A stretch of 12,542 nt of DNA from Chitinophagaceae bacterium (GTDB lineage: Bacteria; Bacteroidota; Bacteroidia; Chitinophagales; Chitinophagaceae): NCBI GenBank assembly GCA_947489175.1, contig CANLED010000029.1:1-12542 (forward strand), read 5' to 3'. Under the pieces are notes generated by a model. It had not been told where the DNA came from. It searched no databases and saw only the letters and a program-made list of their open reading frames with translations. The position numbers and the translations under genes are program-made. Each line of letters opens with the position of its first letter. Within the stretch, counting starts at the first letter, position 1. Of the stretch, positions 1-8,400 are shown in pieces.

Positions 1-599
1 CAGAGGCAGGCGCTGATTGTGTTAAAGTGGGTATTGGGCCAGGTTCAATTTGTACAACACGTATCGTAGCAGGTGCCGGTGTTCCTCAAATTACTGCTAT
101 TCTTGAGGCATCTTCCGCACTGAAAAAGATGAATATACCCATCATTGCAGATGGTGGAATAAGATATACTGGTGATTTTGTTAAGGCAATAGCGGCAGGT
201 GCTTCAACCGTAATGATGGGCAGTGTTTTTGCAGGCGTTGAAGAGAGTCCTGGCGAAACAATTATTTATGAAGGTCGAAAATTCAAACAATACCGAGGTA
301 TGGGTTCCATCGGAGCCATGCAACAGGGCAGTAGTGACCGTTATTTTCAAGATGCCGAAGAAGGTATTAAGAAATTGGTGCCTGAGGGTATCGAAGGAAG
401 GGTGCCTTATAAGGGTACATTAAGTGAAGTCATTACCCAATATGTTGGTGGGTTACGCGCTGGTATGGGATATTGTGGAGCTAAAAATATTGAAAGACTC
501 CAAGATGCACAATTCATCAAAATCACGGCAGCTGGTATGAAGGAAAGTCATGCCCATGATGTTGCCATCACCAAAGAATCTCCAAATTATAGCCGATAA
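1..599 (+). CDS. guaB: IMP dehydrogenase, C-terminal part (5' end outside window)
   Basis: IMP dehydrogenase oxidises IMP to XMP with NAD+, the committed step of guanine nucleotide synthesis in the cytoplasm. The reading frame is already open at base 3 and gives 198 residues before TAA at 597-599, about 40% of the usual ~490, so the N-terminal barrel half and any CBS domains lie off the left edge. Visible hallmarks, in order: the active-site loop GIGPGSICTT with the catalytic Cys codon at 51-53; the IMP-phosphate-binding ADGGIRYTGD; GSVFAGVEESPGE; the YRGMGS motif; the mobile flap with the Arg-Tyr dyad (codons 339-344) in SSDRYFQD; EGIEGRVPYKG; and the C-terminal ESHAHD segment, which in this family contributes to the monovalent-cation site of a neighbouring subunit. 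A GTG at 27 inside the catalytic loop is not the true start. No terminator is seen before the next gene, which begins 12 bases later. Family identity is close to certain. Confidence 0.97.
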   Translation, partial: EAGADCVKVGIGPGSICTTRIVAGAGVPQITAILEASSALKKMNIPIIADGGIRYTGDFVKAIAAGASTVMMGSVFAGVEESPGETIIYEGRKFKQYRGMGSIGAMQQGSSDRYFQDAEEGIKKLVPEGIEGRVPYKGTLSEVITQYVGGLRAGMGYCGAKNIERLQDAQFIKITAAGMKESHAHDVAITKESPNYSR

Positions 600-611
600 T
601 TTTTTAGGATA

Positions 612-1784
612 ATGAATAAACTTTTAATTCTTTTGTTTTCTACCTTGCTTTTTTTAAAGCAAGTATCTGCTTCGCAGGATAGTTGTGGACTTAAGATAAG
701 TTTATTGACGGTTAGTCCGGGTCAAGAACTTTATTCGGTATTTGGGCATAGCGCTTTGAGGATTGTGGATTCTGTTTCAGAAACCGATATTATTTATAAT
801 TTTGGCACTTTTGATTTCAATGATCCAAATTTTTATTCCAAGTTTGTCAGAGGCAAATTACTTTATTCTTTAAGTCAGGAAACATTCCAAAATTTTCTCT
901 ACGAGAGTGAATATTTTCACAGAGGAGTTACCGAGCAGGTCTTATCATTTAGTTGCTCTGAAAAAGAATTTATTCAATCCAACCTTTTTAAAAATTTACA
1001 AGAAGAAAATCGATATTATAAGTACGATTTTTTAAAAGATAATTGCACAACAAGGTTGAGGGACATTATATTCAATAGTACATCAAAAGGTAGCAACAAT
1101 AAGTTTCTAGTTTCAAAAACAACTTCAACCTATAGAGATTATTTGCATTTTTATTTAAACAGGGCTGAAATGCCTTGGACAAAATTAGGGATTGACCTTT
1201 TATTAGGGTTAGATTCAGATCATAATATGAGTGTTTTTGAATCGATGTTTTTGCCAGACTATCTTTTAAAAGGAGTAGGAATAGCAAAGTGGGGCGATAA
1301 AAACCTTGTTTCGGAAGAAAAAATCTTGTTGGTTGATTTGCAACCAAAGCCAGAAAAGCTTCCTTTGTGGCAAACCCCGATGTTTTTATTTAGTGTTATT
1401 TCTACGTTTTTTTTAGTTCTTTGGATGGCAAAATTTAAACATTCAGATTTGATATTGGGCAAAGTCGATTTTTATCTCTTTTTGATTGTTGGAATATTTG
1501 GTTGTGTATTGTCATTTATGTGGTTTGGAACAGATCATTTAAGCTTTAGGTATAACATAAACTTATTTTGGGCTCTTCCACTGCATGTTATTGCAGTTTT
1601 TTATGTCAACAAAGAGAATTTTTTTGCTAAGATTTATTTTTTGGTTTACAGCATTATGTTAATTATTGTGATTGCTTCCATGTTTTTGTTTGCAGGTAAA
1701 ATAAATGTTGCTTTGCTTCCGTTGATAATTTTACTTTCCTACAGGTCATGGATCATTGGAAAAAAAATGATAAAAAGGAATTAA
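612..1784 (+). CDS. DUF4105 / Lnb-like membrane protein (candidate lipoprotein N-acyltransferase)
   Basis: This 390-residue protein has a signal peptide (about 1-20, cleavage near VSA-SQ), a periplasmic domain (~21-250) and five predicted membrane helices (roughly 254-273, 286-304, 317-332, 340-361, 364-382) ending in a basic tail. The periplasmic domain carries the family hallmarks GHSALR (His46) and DNCTTRLRD (Cys145), the likely catalytic pair. The membrane part has an N-x-NLFWALPLHV motif (~316-326), also typical. This architecture matches Pfam DUF4105, later assigned to Lnb, the Bacteroidota enzyme that adds the third acyl chain to lipoproteins. DUF4105 is broad, so the activity is inferred. 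The ATG at 612 is chosen because it gives the complete signal peptide. Only a weak purine stretch (AGGA) precedes it. The 12-base gap after guaB suggests cotranscription. The reading frame is intact and the length is normal for the family. Confidence 0.85.
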   Translation: MNKLLILLFSTLLFLKQVSASQDSCGLKISLLTVSPGQELYSVFGHSALRIVDSVSETDIIYNFGTFDFNDPNFYSKFVRGKLLYSLSQETFQNFLYESEYFHRGVTEQVLSFSCSEKEFIQSNLFKNLQEENRYYKYDFLKDNCTTRLRDIIFNSTSKGSNNKFLVSKTTSTYRDYLHFYLNRAEMPWTKLGIDLLLGLDSDHNMSVFESMFLPDYLLKGVGIAKWGDKNLVSEEKILLVDLQPKPEKLPLWQTPMFLFSVISTFFLVLWMAKFKHSDLILGKVDFYLFLIVGIFGCVLSFMWFGTDHLSFRYNINLFWALPLHVIAVFYVNKENFFAKIYFLVYSIMLIIVIASMFLFAGKINVALLPLIILLSYRSWIIGKKMIKRN

Positions 1785-1888
1785 ACCAATAAACCGAAAA
1801 GATTCATTTTGTTTTAACTAGAAAAATACGCTAACAATGAATTAATTTTAAACTTATTATACGGGCTTTGTCATAAAAATATTAAATT

Positions 1889-4483
1889 TTGAAAAAAGGT
1901 TATTTTTTTTTATTTTTTTTGGTGATGGCGTTGCCCACGTTCGCCAAGCATATTGCCGGAGGTGAAATGAGTTACGTCTATTTGGGCGCTGGTTCAACTG
2001 CCAATTCAGCTAGATACCGGATAACCCTGAAACTATATCGAGATTGTGATACTGATGGGGCTCAGCTTGATCAAACAGCTACTATCAGCATCTTTCCTTT
2101 TGGTGCAAACAGTTTCTTTTTAAATGAAAGGGCTCCATTGGAAAAGACAGAAACTGTTTCACTGACAAGTCCGGATCCCTGTATTAGCAATCCCCCAAGG
2201 ATTTGTTATCAAATTGGTTATTATGGCACAACAGTAGATTTACCATTTACCTTGAGTGGGTATACCGTATCTTATCAGCGTTGTTGCAGAATTGATGGGA
2301 TCTTTAATGTAGTGAATTCACAAAATGCAGGGGTTACTTATACTACAAACATACCAGGCACGTCAGATGTAGCCAACGGTCCATTAAATAGTACACCTGT
2401 TTTCAAAGCTTCTGATACTGCATTGGTTTGTGCCAATACTCAATTTTATTATGATTTTGGTGCTATAGATGTTGACAACGACCAATTGGAATTCTTTTTT
2501 GATGAAGCGTATCTTGGAGGTACGTCTGGTACCCCCGCGCCAACACAGTCTTCAGCCCCTCCGTATTCTCCATTAACCTATAGTTTTGGATTTACCTCTT
2601 CGATGCCATTCGGTCAGAATGTATCTATCAATCCTCAAACTGGAATGATTTCTGGGATAGCTCCGACTCAAGGGATATACGTTATCACTGTTTCAATAAG
2701 GGAAAAACGAAACGGGAAAATTCTCAATATTCACCGAAAAGACCTACACATAAAAGTGGCTAATTGCAGTCTTGCAGCGGCTGATTTAAATCCAACCTAT
2801 ACAACTTGCAATGGACTCGTCCTTGATTTCAAAAATTTGTCTACCAGCCCTCTTATTGTTTCTTATGAATGGGATTTTGGAATAGCTTCCAGAACAGATG
2901 ATGTATCTAATGCAGCTTCTCCAACATTTACCTTTCCTTCACCAGGGAATTATACCGTTAGGTTAATTACCAACAAGGATCAAAAATGTTCTGATACAGC
3001 TTATACAATTGCCAAAGTATTTCCTGGATTCACCCCAAATTTTAATTCACTGCAAACCTGTAAGGGAATTCCTTATATATTCACAGATGCATCAACTACA
3101 GCATTCGGAACAATCAACAAGTGGAAATGGGATTTTGGAAATACTGCTGCAAATGATGATACAGCCGCTACTTCTTCAACTAGTTACATTTATTTACAAA
3201 ATGGTTCTTATGATGTTTCTTTGATCGTTTCGAATAGCATAGGTTGTACAGACACCCTTATTAAAACTGTTTTGGTTGACGACAAGCCAACCCTTTTACT
3301 GCCTTCGGATACAACCATTTGCGCTATAGACAAATTGCAATTAAATGCAATTGGGTTAGGCACTTTCAAATGGTCACCAAATTATCAAATAAACAACACC
3401 AATATTTCAAATCCTATTGTAACACCCAAAGTTCCAACGAGATATTCTGTTACTCTAACCCAGGCTCCTGGTTGTGAAAATACCACTTCGATTTTTGTTG
3501 ATCTAAAAGAGTTTGTTAGCCTTGATGCAGGCAACGATACTACTATTTGTTTGGGTGACAGCATTAGGTTAACCCCTTTGTCTGATGCGCTACTTTATAC
3601 TTGGTCACCTGGAGCAACCGTCAGTAATCCCAACATCAAACAACCATGGGCTAAGCCAACTGGCACAACACGCTACGCTGTTTTAGCAAATATTGGTGGT
3701 TGTCAGGCTAATGATGGCTTTGTAATTACCACCATTCCTTACCCAATTCCTAATGCTGGCAGAGATACCGTGATTTGTTATGGTGGGCAGGCACAGTTGA
3801 ATGCAACTGGAGGATCGCAGTATTTATGGTCTCCTCCTAATACTCTTAATAACAACACTTTTCAAAATCCCATCGCGACACCCTACGAGACAACAATTTA
3901 TGCAGTTGGCGTTTATGAAAACAAGGGTTGCCCTAAGCCAAGATACGACTCAGTAACAGTTGCAGTGGTTCCTCCACTTAAGCCTTTTGCAGGAAATGAT
4001 ACAGCAGTTGTTATTGGTGAACCTCTTCAATTGTTAGCGGTAGGTGGTGTTGATTTTGAATGGAGCCCTTCTAGTTTTTTAGACAATCCATCAATTTTCA
4101 ACCCTATTGCAAGGCTTAATGATGATATACGATATGTCGTTAAAGTATCTAGTGTTGAAGGGTGCTTTGCTTTCGATACAATCAATGTTAAAGTGTATAA
4201 AACACCTCCCGAAATATTTATTCCAACTGCATTTACCCCCAATGGAGATGGATTAAATGATAACCTAATTCCAATTCCTGTGGGCATTGTTTCTATTGAG
4301 TATTTCAAAGTGTACAATAGATATGGTGAACTTGTTTATTCAACTTCAGAAATAGGGAAAGGGTGGAATGGTGTATTTAAGGGTAGAGATCAGGGAAATG
4401 AATCATTTGTATGGCACGTTCTTGGTATTGATTATCTCGGAAAACCATTGTTCAAAAAAGGACAAACAACATTAATTCGATAA
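1889..4483 (+). CDS. Secreted PKD/Ig-repeat surface protein with T9SS type B C-terminal sorting domain
   Basis: This 864-residue protein is predicted to cross the inner membrane by Sec and the outer membrane by T9SS. Visible parts: signal peptide 1-19 (cleavage near TFA-KH); a ~270-residue Cys-rich N-terminal domain opening with HIAGGEMSYV and holding LKLYRDC, SYQRCCR (128-134) and NPQTGMISG, a module common in Bacteroidota surface proteins but of no function known to me; PKD domains at ~297-377 (YEWDFG) and ~380-465 (WKWDFG); four Ig-like repeats at ~466-771; and a C-terminal domain at ~775-864 with FIPTAFTPNGDGLND, FKVYNRYGELVY and GWNG, the type B sorting signal (gliding motility-associated C-terminal domain family). 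The start is TTG at 1889: an in-frame TAA lies at 1883 and the next ATG (1925) would destroy the signal peptide. Adhesion or matrix binding is a guess from the architecture; no catalytic domain is visible. It stands alone, 104 bases after one gene and 94 before the next. Confidence 0.9.
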   Translation: MKKGYFFLFFLVMALPTFAKHIAGGEMSYVYLGAGSTANSARYRITLKLYRDCDTDGAQLDQTATISIFPFGANSFFLNERAPLEKTETVSLTSPDPCISNPPRICYQIGYYGTTVDLPFTLSGYTVSYQRCCRIDGIFNVVNSQNAGVTYTTNIPGTSDVANGPLNSTPVFKASDTALVCANTQFYYDFGAIDVDNDQLEFFFDEAYLGGTSGTPAPTQSSAPPYSPLTYSFGFTSSMPFGQNVSINPQTGMISGIAPTQGIYVITVSIREKRNGKILNIHRKDLHIKVANCSLAAADLNPTYTTCNGLVLDFKNLSTSPLIVSYEWDFGIASRTDDVSNAASPTFTFPSPGNYTVRLITNKDQKCSDTAYTIAKVFPGFTPNFNSLQTCKGIPYIFTDASTTAFGTINKWKWDFGNTAANDDTAATSSTSYIYLQNGSYDVSLIVSNSIGCTDTLIKTVLVDDKPTLLLPSDTTICAIDKLQLNAIGLGTFKWSPNYQINNTNISNPIVTPKVPTRYSVTLTQAPGCENTTSIFVDLKEFVSLDAGNDTTICLGDSIRLTPLSDALLYTWSPGATVSNPNIKQPWAKPTGTTRYAVLANIGGCQANDGFVITTIPYPIPNAGRDTVICYGGQAQLNATGGSQYLWSPPNTLNNNTFQNPIATPYETTIYAVGVYENKGCPKPRYDSVTVAVVPPLKPFAGNDTAVVIGEPLQLLAVGGVDFEWSPSSFLDNPSIFNPIARLNDDIRYVVKVSSVEGCFAFDTINVKVYKTPPEIFIPTAFTPNGDGLNDNLIPIPVGIVSIEYFKVYNRYGELVYSTSEIGKGWNGVFKGRDQGNESFVWHVLGIDYLGKPLFKKGQTTLIR
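1903..1920 (+). repeat. Adjacent T9 and T8 homopolymer runs in the signal-peptide codons
   Basis: Nine T (1903-1911), one A, then eight T (1913-1920) encode the Phe/Leu-rich hydrophobic core of the signal peptide of the surface protein. A one-base slip in either run would shift the frame near codon 6-10 and abolish the product. This may be simple low-complexity use of TTT codons. Functional switching is not shown. Confidence 0.6.
3284..4201 (+). repeat. Four tandem ~76-residue Ig-like protein repeats
   Basis: The repeats are seen at protein level and have diverged in DNA. Each follows the pattern (A/P)G-x-D-T-x-I-C ... W-S-P ... NP-x-A-x-P-x-T-x-Y-x-V ... G-C ... V-x-V. The leading Cys positions are 478, 554 and 630, with Val708 in the fourth, a period of 76, 76 and 78. 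The Trp of WSP is at 495, 572, 647 and 725. The second Cys is at 529, 605, 681 and 759. The repeats form a stalk between the PKD domains and the sorting domain. Confidence 0.85.
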
Positions 4484-4577
4484 GAATTTTAAAGACATTG
4501 GTTAAGTTTTATATCGATCTCCTTTGCACAGCTTGAGTAACTGAAACTTTTATTTTAATAAAACGACTTATAGTAGG

Positions 4578-5330
4578 ATGAAAAAAAAAGTATTAATAAC
4601 TGGTGCTAGCGCTGGATTTGGTAAAGCCATTGCAGAGAAATTTGCATCTTCTGGAGATGATATCATAATTACAGGTCGGAGGAAACATTTATTGGATGAA
4701 CTTAAGGATAAACTTATTTCATTATACAATGTTTCTGTTACAGTTCTTGAATTTGATATTCAAGATAGAAAATCTGTTTTTCAATCGCTTGAGAACAATC
4801 CTATTTTGGAAGACCTTGATATCCTTATTAACAATGCTGGACTAGCATTGGGCCGCGATTTATTCGATGAAGCGGATATAGATGATTGGGAAACTATGAT
4901 TGATACCAATGTGAAAGGAGTTTTATATGTAACTAAAGCAATTCTATCAAACTTCATAAAAAGACAGGCAGGTCATATAATCAACATTGGTTCAACGGCA
5001 GGTAAAGAGGTTTATGAACGAGGAAATGTTTACTGTGCTACCAAAACATCCATAGAGGTTCTCAGCCAGGCCATGCGGATAGATTTACTTAAGCATAAAA
5101 TTAAAGTGACAGTCATTCATCCTGGTGCAGCAGATACAGAATTTTCTTTGGTAAGATTCAAAGGTGATGAGACTAAGGCGCAGGCAGTTTATGAAGGATA
5201 TACTCCACTCAATGGACAAGATATAGCTGATACAGTCTTCTATTGTGCCAATCTTCCTAAACATGTTTGCATAAATAGCTTGGTGATGACTTGCACTGCT
5301 CAGGCCAACTCATTTTACCTCTTGAAGTAA
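4578..5330 (+). CDS. YdfG-like short-chain dehydrogenase/reductase (NADP-dependent)
   Basis: This is a complete 250-residue classical short-chain dehydrogenase, cytoplasmic, with no signal peptide. The Rossmann cofactor motif TGASAGFG lies at 8-15. TGRR at 32-35 supplies the basic residues that favour NADP(H) over NAD(H). Asp60 contacts the adenine, NNAG is at 85-88 and Asn111 is the structural/catalytic Asn. The catalytic triad is Ser139 (NIGSTAG), Tyr152 and Lys156 (YCATK). The stretches INNAGLALG, DDWETMIDTN, HIINIGSTAG, GNVY-x-ATK and EFS-x-VRFKGD closely resemble E. coli YdfG, which oxidises L-allo-threonine and related 3-hydroxy acids and reduces malonic semialdehyde. Substrate transfer is inference, since this family is easily over-annotated. 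The ATG at 4578 follows AGTAGG directly. It is the last + strand gene before the convergent sprA and ends 7 bases before a large palindrome. Confidence 0.93.
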   Translation: MKKKVLITGASAGFGKAIAEKFASSGDDIIITGRRKHLLDELKDKLISLYNVSVTVLEFDIQDRKSVFQSLENNPILEDLDILINNAGLALGRDLFDEADIDDWETMIDTNVKGVLYVTKAILSNFIKRQAGHIINIGSTAGKEVYERGNVYCATKTSIEVLSQAMRIDLLKHKIKVTVIHPGAADTEFSLVRFKGDETKAQAVYEGYTPLNGQDIADTVFYCANLPKHVCINSLVMTCTAQANSFYLLK

Positions 5331-5379
5331 AAAAATTGGCTGTGATCATTATATGAAATTTCATATAATTATCACAGCC
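5329..5379 (-). terminator. Large intrinsic terminator of sprA; possibly bidirectional
   Basis: Bases 5338-5379 form a 42-bp inverted repeat: 21-base arms, 20 pairs matching, the only mismatch being 5347/5370, centred on GAAATTTC. The outer end GGCTGTGAT/ATCACAGCC is the GC-richer stem base, and the inner part is AT-rich. Read on the minus strand, the stem begins 41 bases after the sprA stop and is followed by AATTTTTTT (complement of 5329-5337), a standard intrinsic terminator. Read on the plus strand, the stem follows the dehydrogenase stop but only a broken T-rich run (ATCTTTATT) follows, so termination in that direction would be weaker or rely on the hairpin alone. The longest pairing leaves almost no loop, so the real loop is probably some inner AT pairs opened. 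Confidence 0.8.
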
Positions 5380-5420
5380 TACAATCTTTATTACCATATT
5401 TTACCATTGGCTGCTAGTCT

Positions 5421-8400
5421 CTATTGGGCTAGCGATATTCTAATTTGAACCCCACCTCTCGTATTCACAGAAGGCGCTGCATTAGATACATAAGGATTTA
5501 GCCTTCTTTGGTCAAAGTACAATTGAATGTTAACCCGGTTACTTAGCACATAATCCACCGTTGGTCGTATGCTTAAAACCCGCTGGCCGCCTGTTGCAAA
5601 CGCATTTGATTGGTCTAACCTAGAATTTGCATTGATGTCGTCTCTAATGCTAAAATCTAGCGCAAAGGTGATGTCATTGTCTAACTTACTGCTCGCTTCT
5701 TTTTTTCCTATTTTTAACTTGAATGGAAGCGGGAACCCTCGTTTTCTCCAACGCATACCGAAAGTTATTTCAGTTGAACGTACTTCACTTAGCTGGAAGT
5801 CAATTAAACTCAAACTCAATTGTCTAGATTTTCTATATTCAAACCTTCCTGATAATTGTCCTGGTGTGGTAAAGTCTATCCCAATTAATGGTGAAAACTG
5901 CTCTGAAATCGAGAGGTTTGGTACCAAGAAATAGGGGATATAATTGCCTGAAACACTGTCTATGAATGAAGGGAATCCAATCATCAAAGTATCTTGAAAC
6001 AACAGCGCAGAGTTGAAACTGTTCATGCTTAACGTACTGTTATAACCATGACTGATTGTAAAATTTGTAAAATATTTTTGCAAACTTTCTATCCTACTTA
6101 GTCCGTTATAAGTTAACCGCCAATTGGGTTTTGGTAAGTATCCACTAAATGGATTCGCTTTCACACTTCCATATTCTCCTGTTTTTAACAGCGATACTTG
6201 GTTTGGATCTTTATTTGTGTATGCTGAAATAAAAGCGGGTATCAACACATCCTGAGAATATCTTCCATATCCTTTATAATAACCATCTGCTCCAACAGTT
6301 TTGCTGTATGGATTTTGCTCTCCAAGTCTTTTTGATAAAATATTCCTATTTGTCTCAAATTTCTTGAATATTTCACTGGTGTTGTTCGGGTCAAATTTCC
6401 CAAACAATGTTTGAAATGCAATGTAACTGATGCTAAAGCCCCCTCCTGAATAAGGATTCAATGAATTAAATTGTCCTGTACCTACTGTATCTTTAAACAA
6501 CGTAGAGAAATTTTTAGAAAGGGATTTGTCTAGGTTTAAATCTATTATCAAATCTCTTACGGGTTCAACTTGTGCAGTTAAATTTAACTTTTGCTCATAC
6601 GATTGGATAAATAAATTGTTCAATAATGGATCCTTCGTGATCAATCCTTTCTTTCCAATATCGTCTAACCATGCCTGATTTGGTTGCTTCCCCATAATAA
6701 AGTCTAAGCCAGGAGACATGCTATTCCAATTTTGACCGAAGAATTTTGTGCTGTCCATGTACCCCGGCAAAAGTGTTGATCCACCTTCATTGTAGGTAGC
6801 TCCTAATCTTTTTACACCAGTTATTGTTCTTAGAATCGCTTTCTCAACAGTAGATAAGGTAATTTCCTTTTTTTCTTTTGGCTCGTTGATCTTGAGTTGT
6901 TTCTTTTCTTCTTTTAATTTTTTTGCCAACTCCTGTTTCGCCTTTTTTTCTTTTGCTTCATTTTCTTTTTTAACTGTTTCATTTTCTATAGTCTTTTCAG
7001 CTGCTATGGTATCTTTAGCAGCTACAACAACCTCTTTTTGAACCCTAAATGACCCTGGCTTATTTACTTTGAAAGTAGGATCTAAACCATCAGGCAACGA
7101 ATAAATATTTGAAGGAGGCGGCGGAATAATTGGTTTAGTTTGCTTGACTGGCTTATCATCTACAGGCTCTTTAGTTTTTCTGTCTTTTTCAGTTTTTTTC
7201 GCAGATTTCTGATCTGCTTTTTTCTTACGCGTAATTTTTGTGTCTTCTGGGGTTTTTGGGGTTCCTGGAAGTTGTGGCTCAGCAACTTCGTCAATAGCTC
7301 TCAATATCCTCGACTTATTATAGAGCTGAGTTAAGTTCAACTCTAAAGTTCCGCCTGTTTGTCCACTATTTTGAATAGTATTGCCAAGGTTTACAGCTAA
7401 CCTCGATGCTCCAATCCAATTGTATGTGCTTCTATACGCAATGTTTATGGTGGTCCAATCAAGTATTGGAATTACATTAGTCGGCACGTTATACGTAAGA
7501 TCTGAACTTTGGTTGTAAATTGTATTTCTACCACCTTTCAAAAAGTTACTTTTTATTGAATCTTTTTTTGCTTTTGTATCTATTCGGCCAAATGGTTCAT
7601 CAATTCTTGAATTATTAACCGCTTTGAAATCAAGGTTCAACGATTTTGTTAAATCCCACCTCATGTTATAATTCCTATCTATCACAAAATATTTGTCATA
7701 GGTTTCTGGGATTTTAAATTTCCCACCACCAACATTGCGTGGTCTGATTGCGCCAAACTGTCTTCTTGAATCCATCCTTATGCCTATAAGCGATGGAATT
7801 GGATTGAAGTTTACATTTCTGATAAAATCAAGCCATGGTGTTTTGGTTTTAATCAGTTTTTTTAGAGGTTCTATGTATTTAGGCTGACTAGTATAATTAT
7901 ATCCTATTCCACCTTGGGTCTTATTTACTTGATTGTTTTCAATAAGAGGGTTGTGTTGTTTAGTTTCAGTAATAGAATAACTAAAATCAAAATTTGAGAT
8001 ACTCCATAGTTTTATTTTTTTATCTTGCTTTTGAACAAATCTTACGTTGGTAAAATTGATTGTTTTCAAACCAATAAAATCAACGGCATCATTTTTAATC
8101 GAATCCCTTAATGATCTATATAGTCTGAGTTTTTCTTTAAGTGTAATATCCTTGTCGTACGGATCATACTGTGGCGTACTGATGGTTTGTGATAAATTGG
8201 CAAAAAATGGTATCTCTAACCCAAGCCCCTTAGGTAGTAATTTTCCCAATTGCAAATTGGTAGACACATCAAATTGTTTGAAATCATCACGATAACGTTC
8301 ATTCACTCTCTGCTCTAATTGTCCAAATCCAGCAGTATGTATGTTGGTTGACATTGAAATTGACCCTAAGTCTGAAAGTTGTATGTTCATTTGTCCCACA

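Noticed and set aside
1807..1839. Possible Bacteroidota promoter before the surface protein: TTTTG (1807-1811), 20-base spacer, TAACAATG (1832-1839)
   Set aside because: Only four of six informative positions of the TAnnTTTG box match, and such matches are easy to find in AT-rich DNA. The spacing is right but not enough to call it.
4484..4577. Promoter or terminator signals in the 94-base gap before the dehydrogenase, including the AT-only inverted repeat TTTTATT/AATAAAA at 4548-4563
   Set aside because: The stem has no GC pair and a two-base loop, and no TTTG/TAnnTTTG pair with proper spacing is present.
4578..5330. FabG-type 3-oxoacyl-ACP reductase
   Set aside because: The general fold fits, but ALG after NNAG, DDWETMIDTN, NIGSTAGKE and VRFKGD match YdfG-type enzymes much better.
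5341..5376. CRP-like operator, from TGTGAT...ATCACA
   Set aside because: The half-sites are 24 bases apart instead of 6 and lie between convergent gene ends, where they form the base of a terminator stem.
5413..5433. GCTAG/CTAGC inverted repeat overlapping the sprA stop codon
   Set aside because: Five pairs with an 11-base loop and no T-tract is expected by chance, and the strong terminator lies just beyond it.
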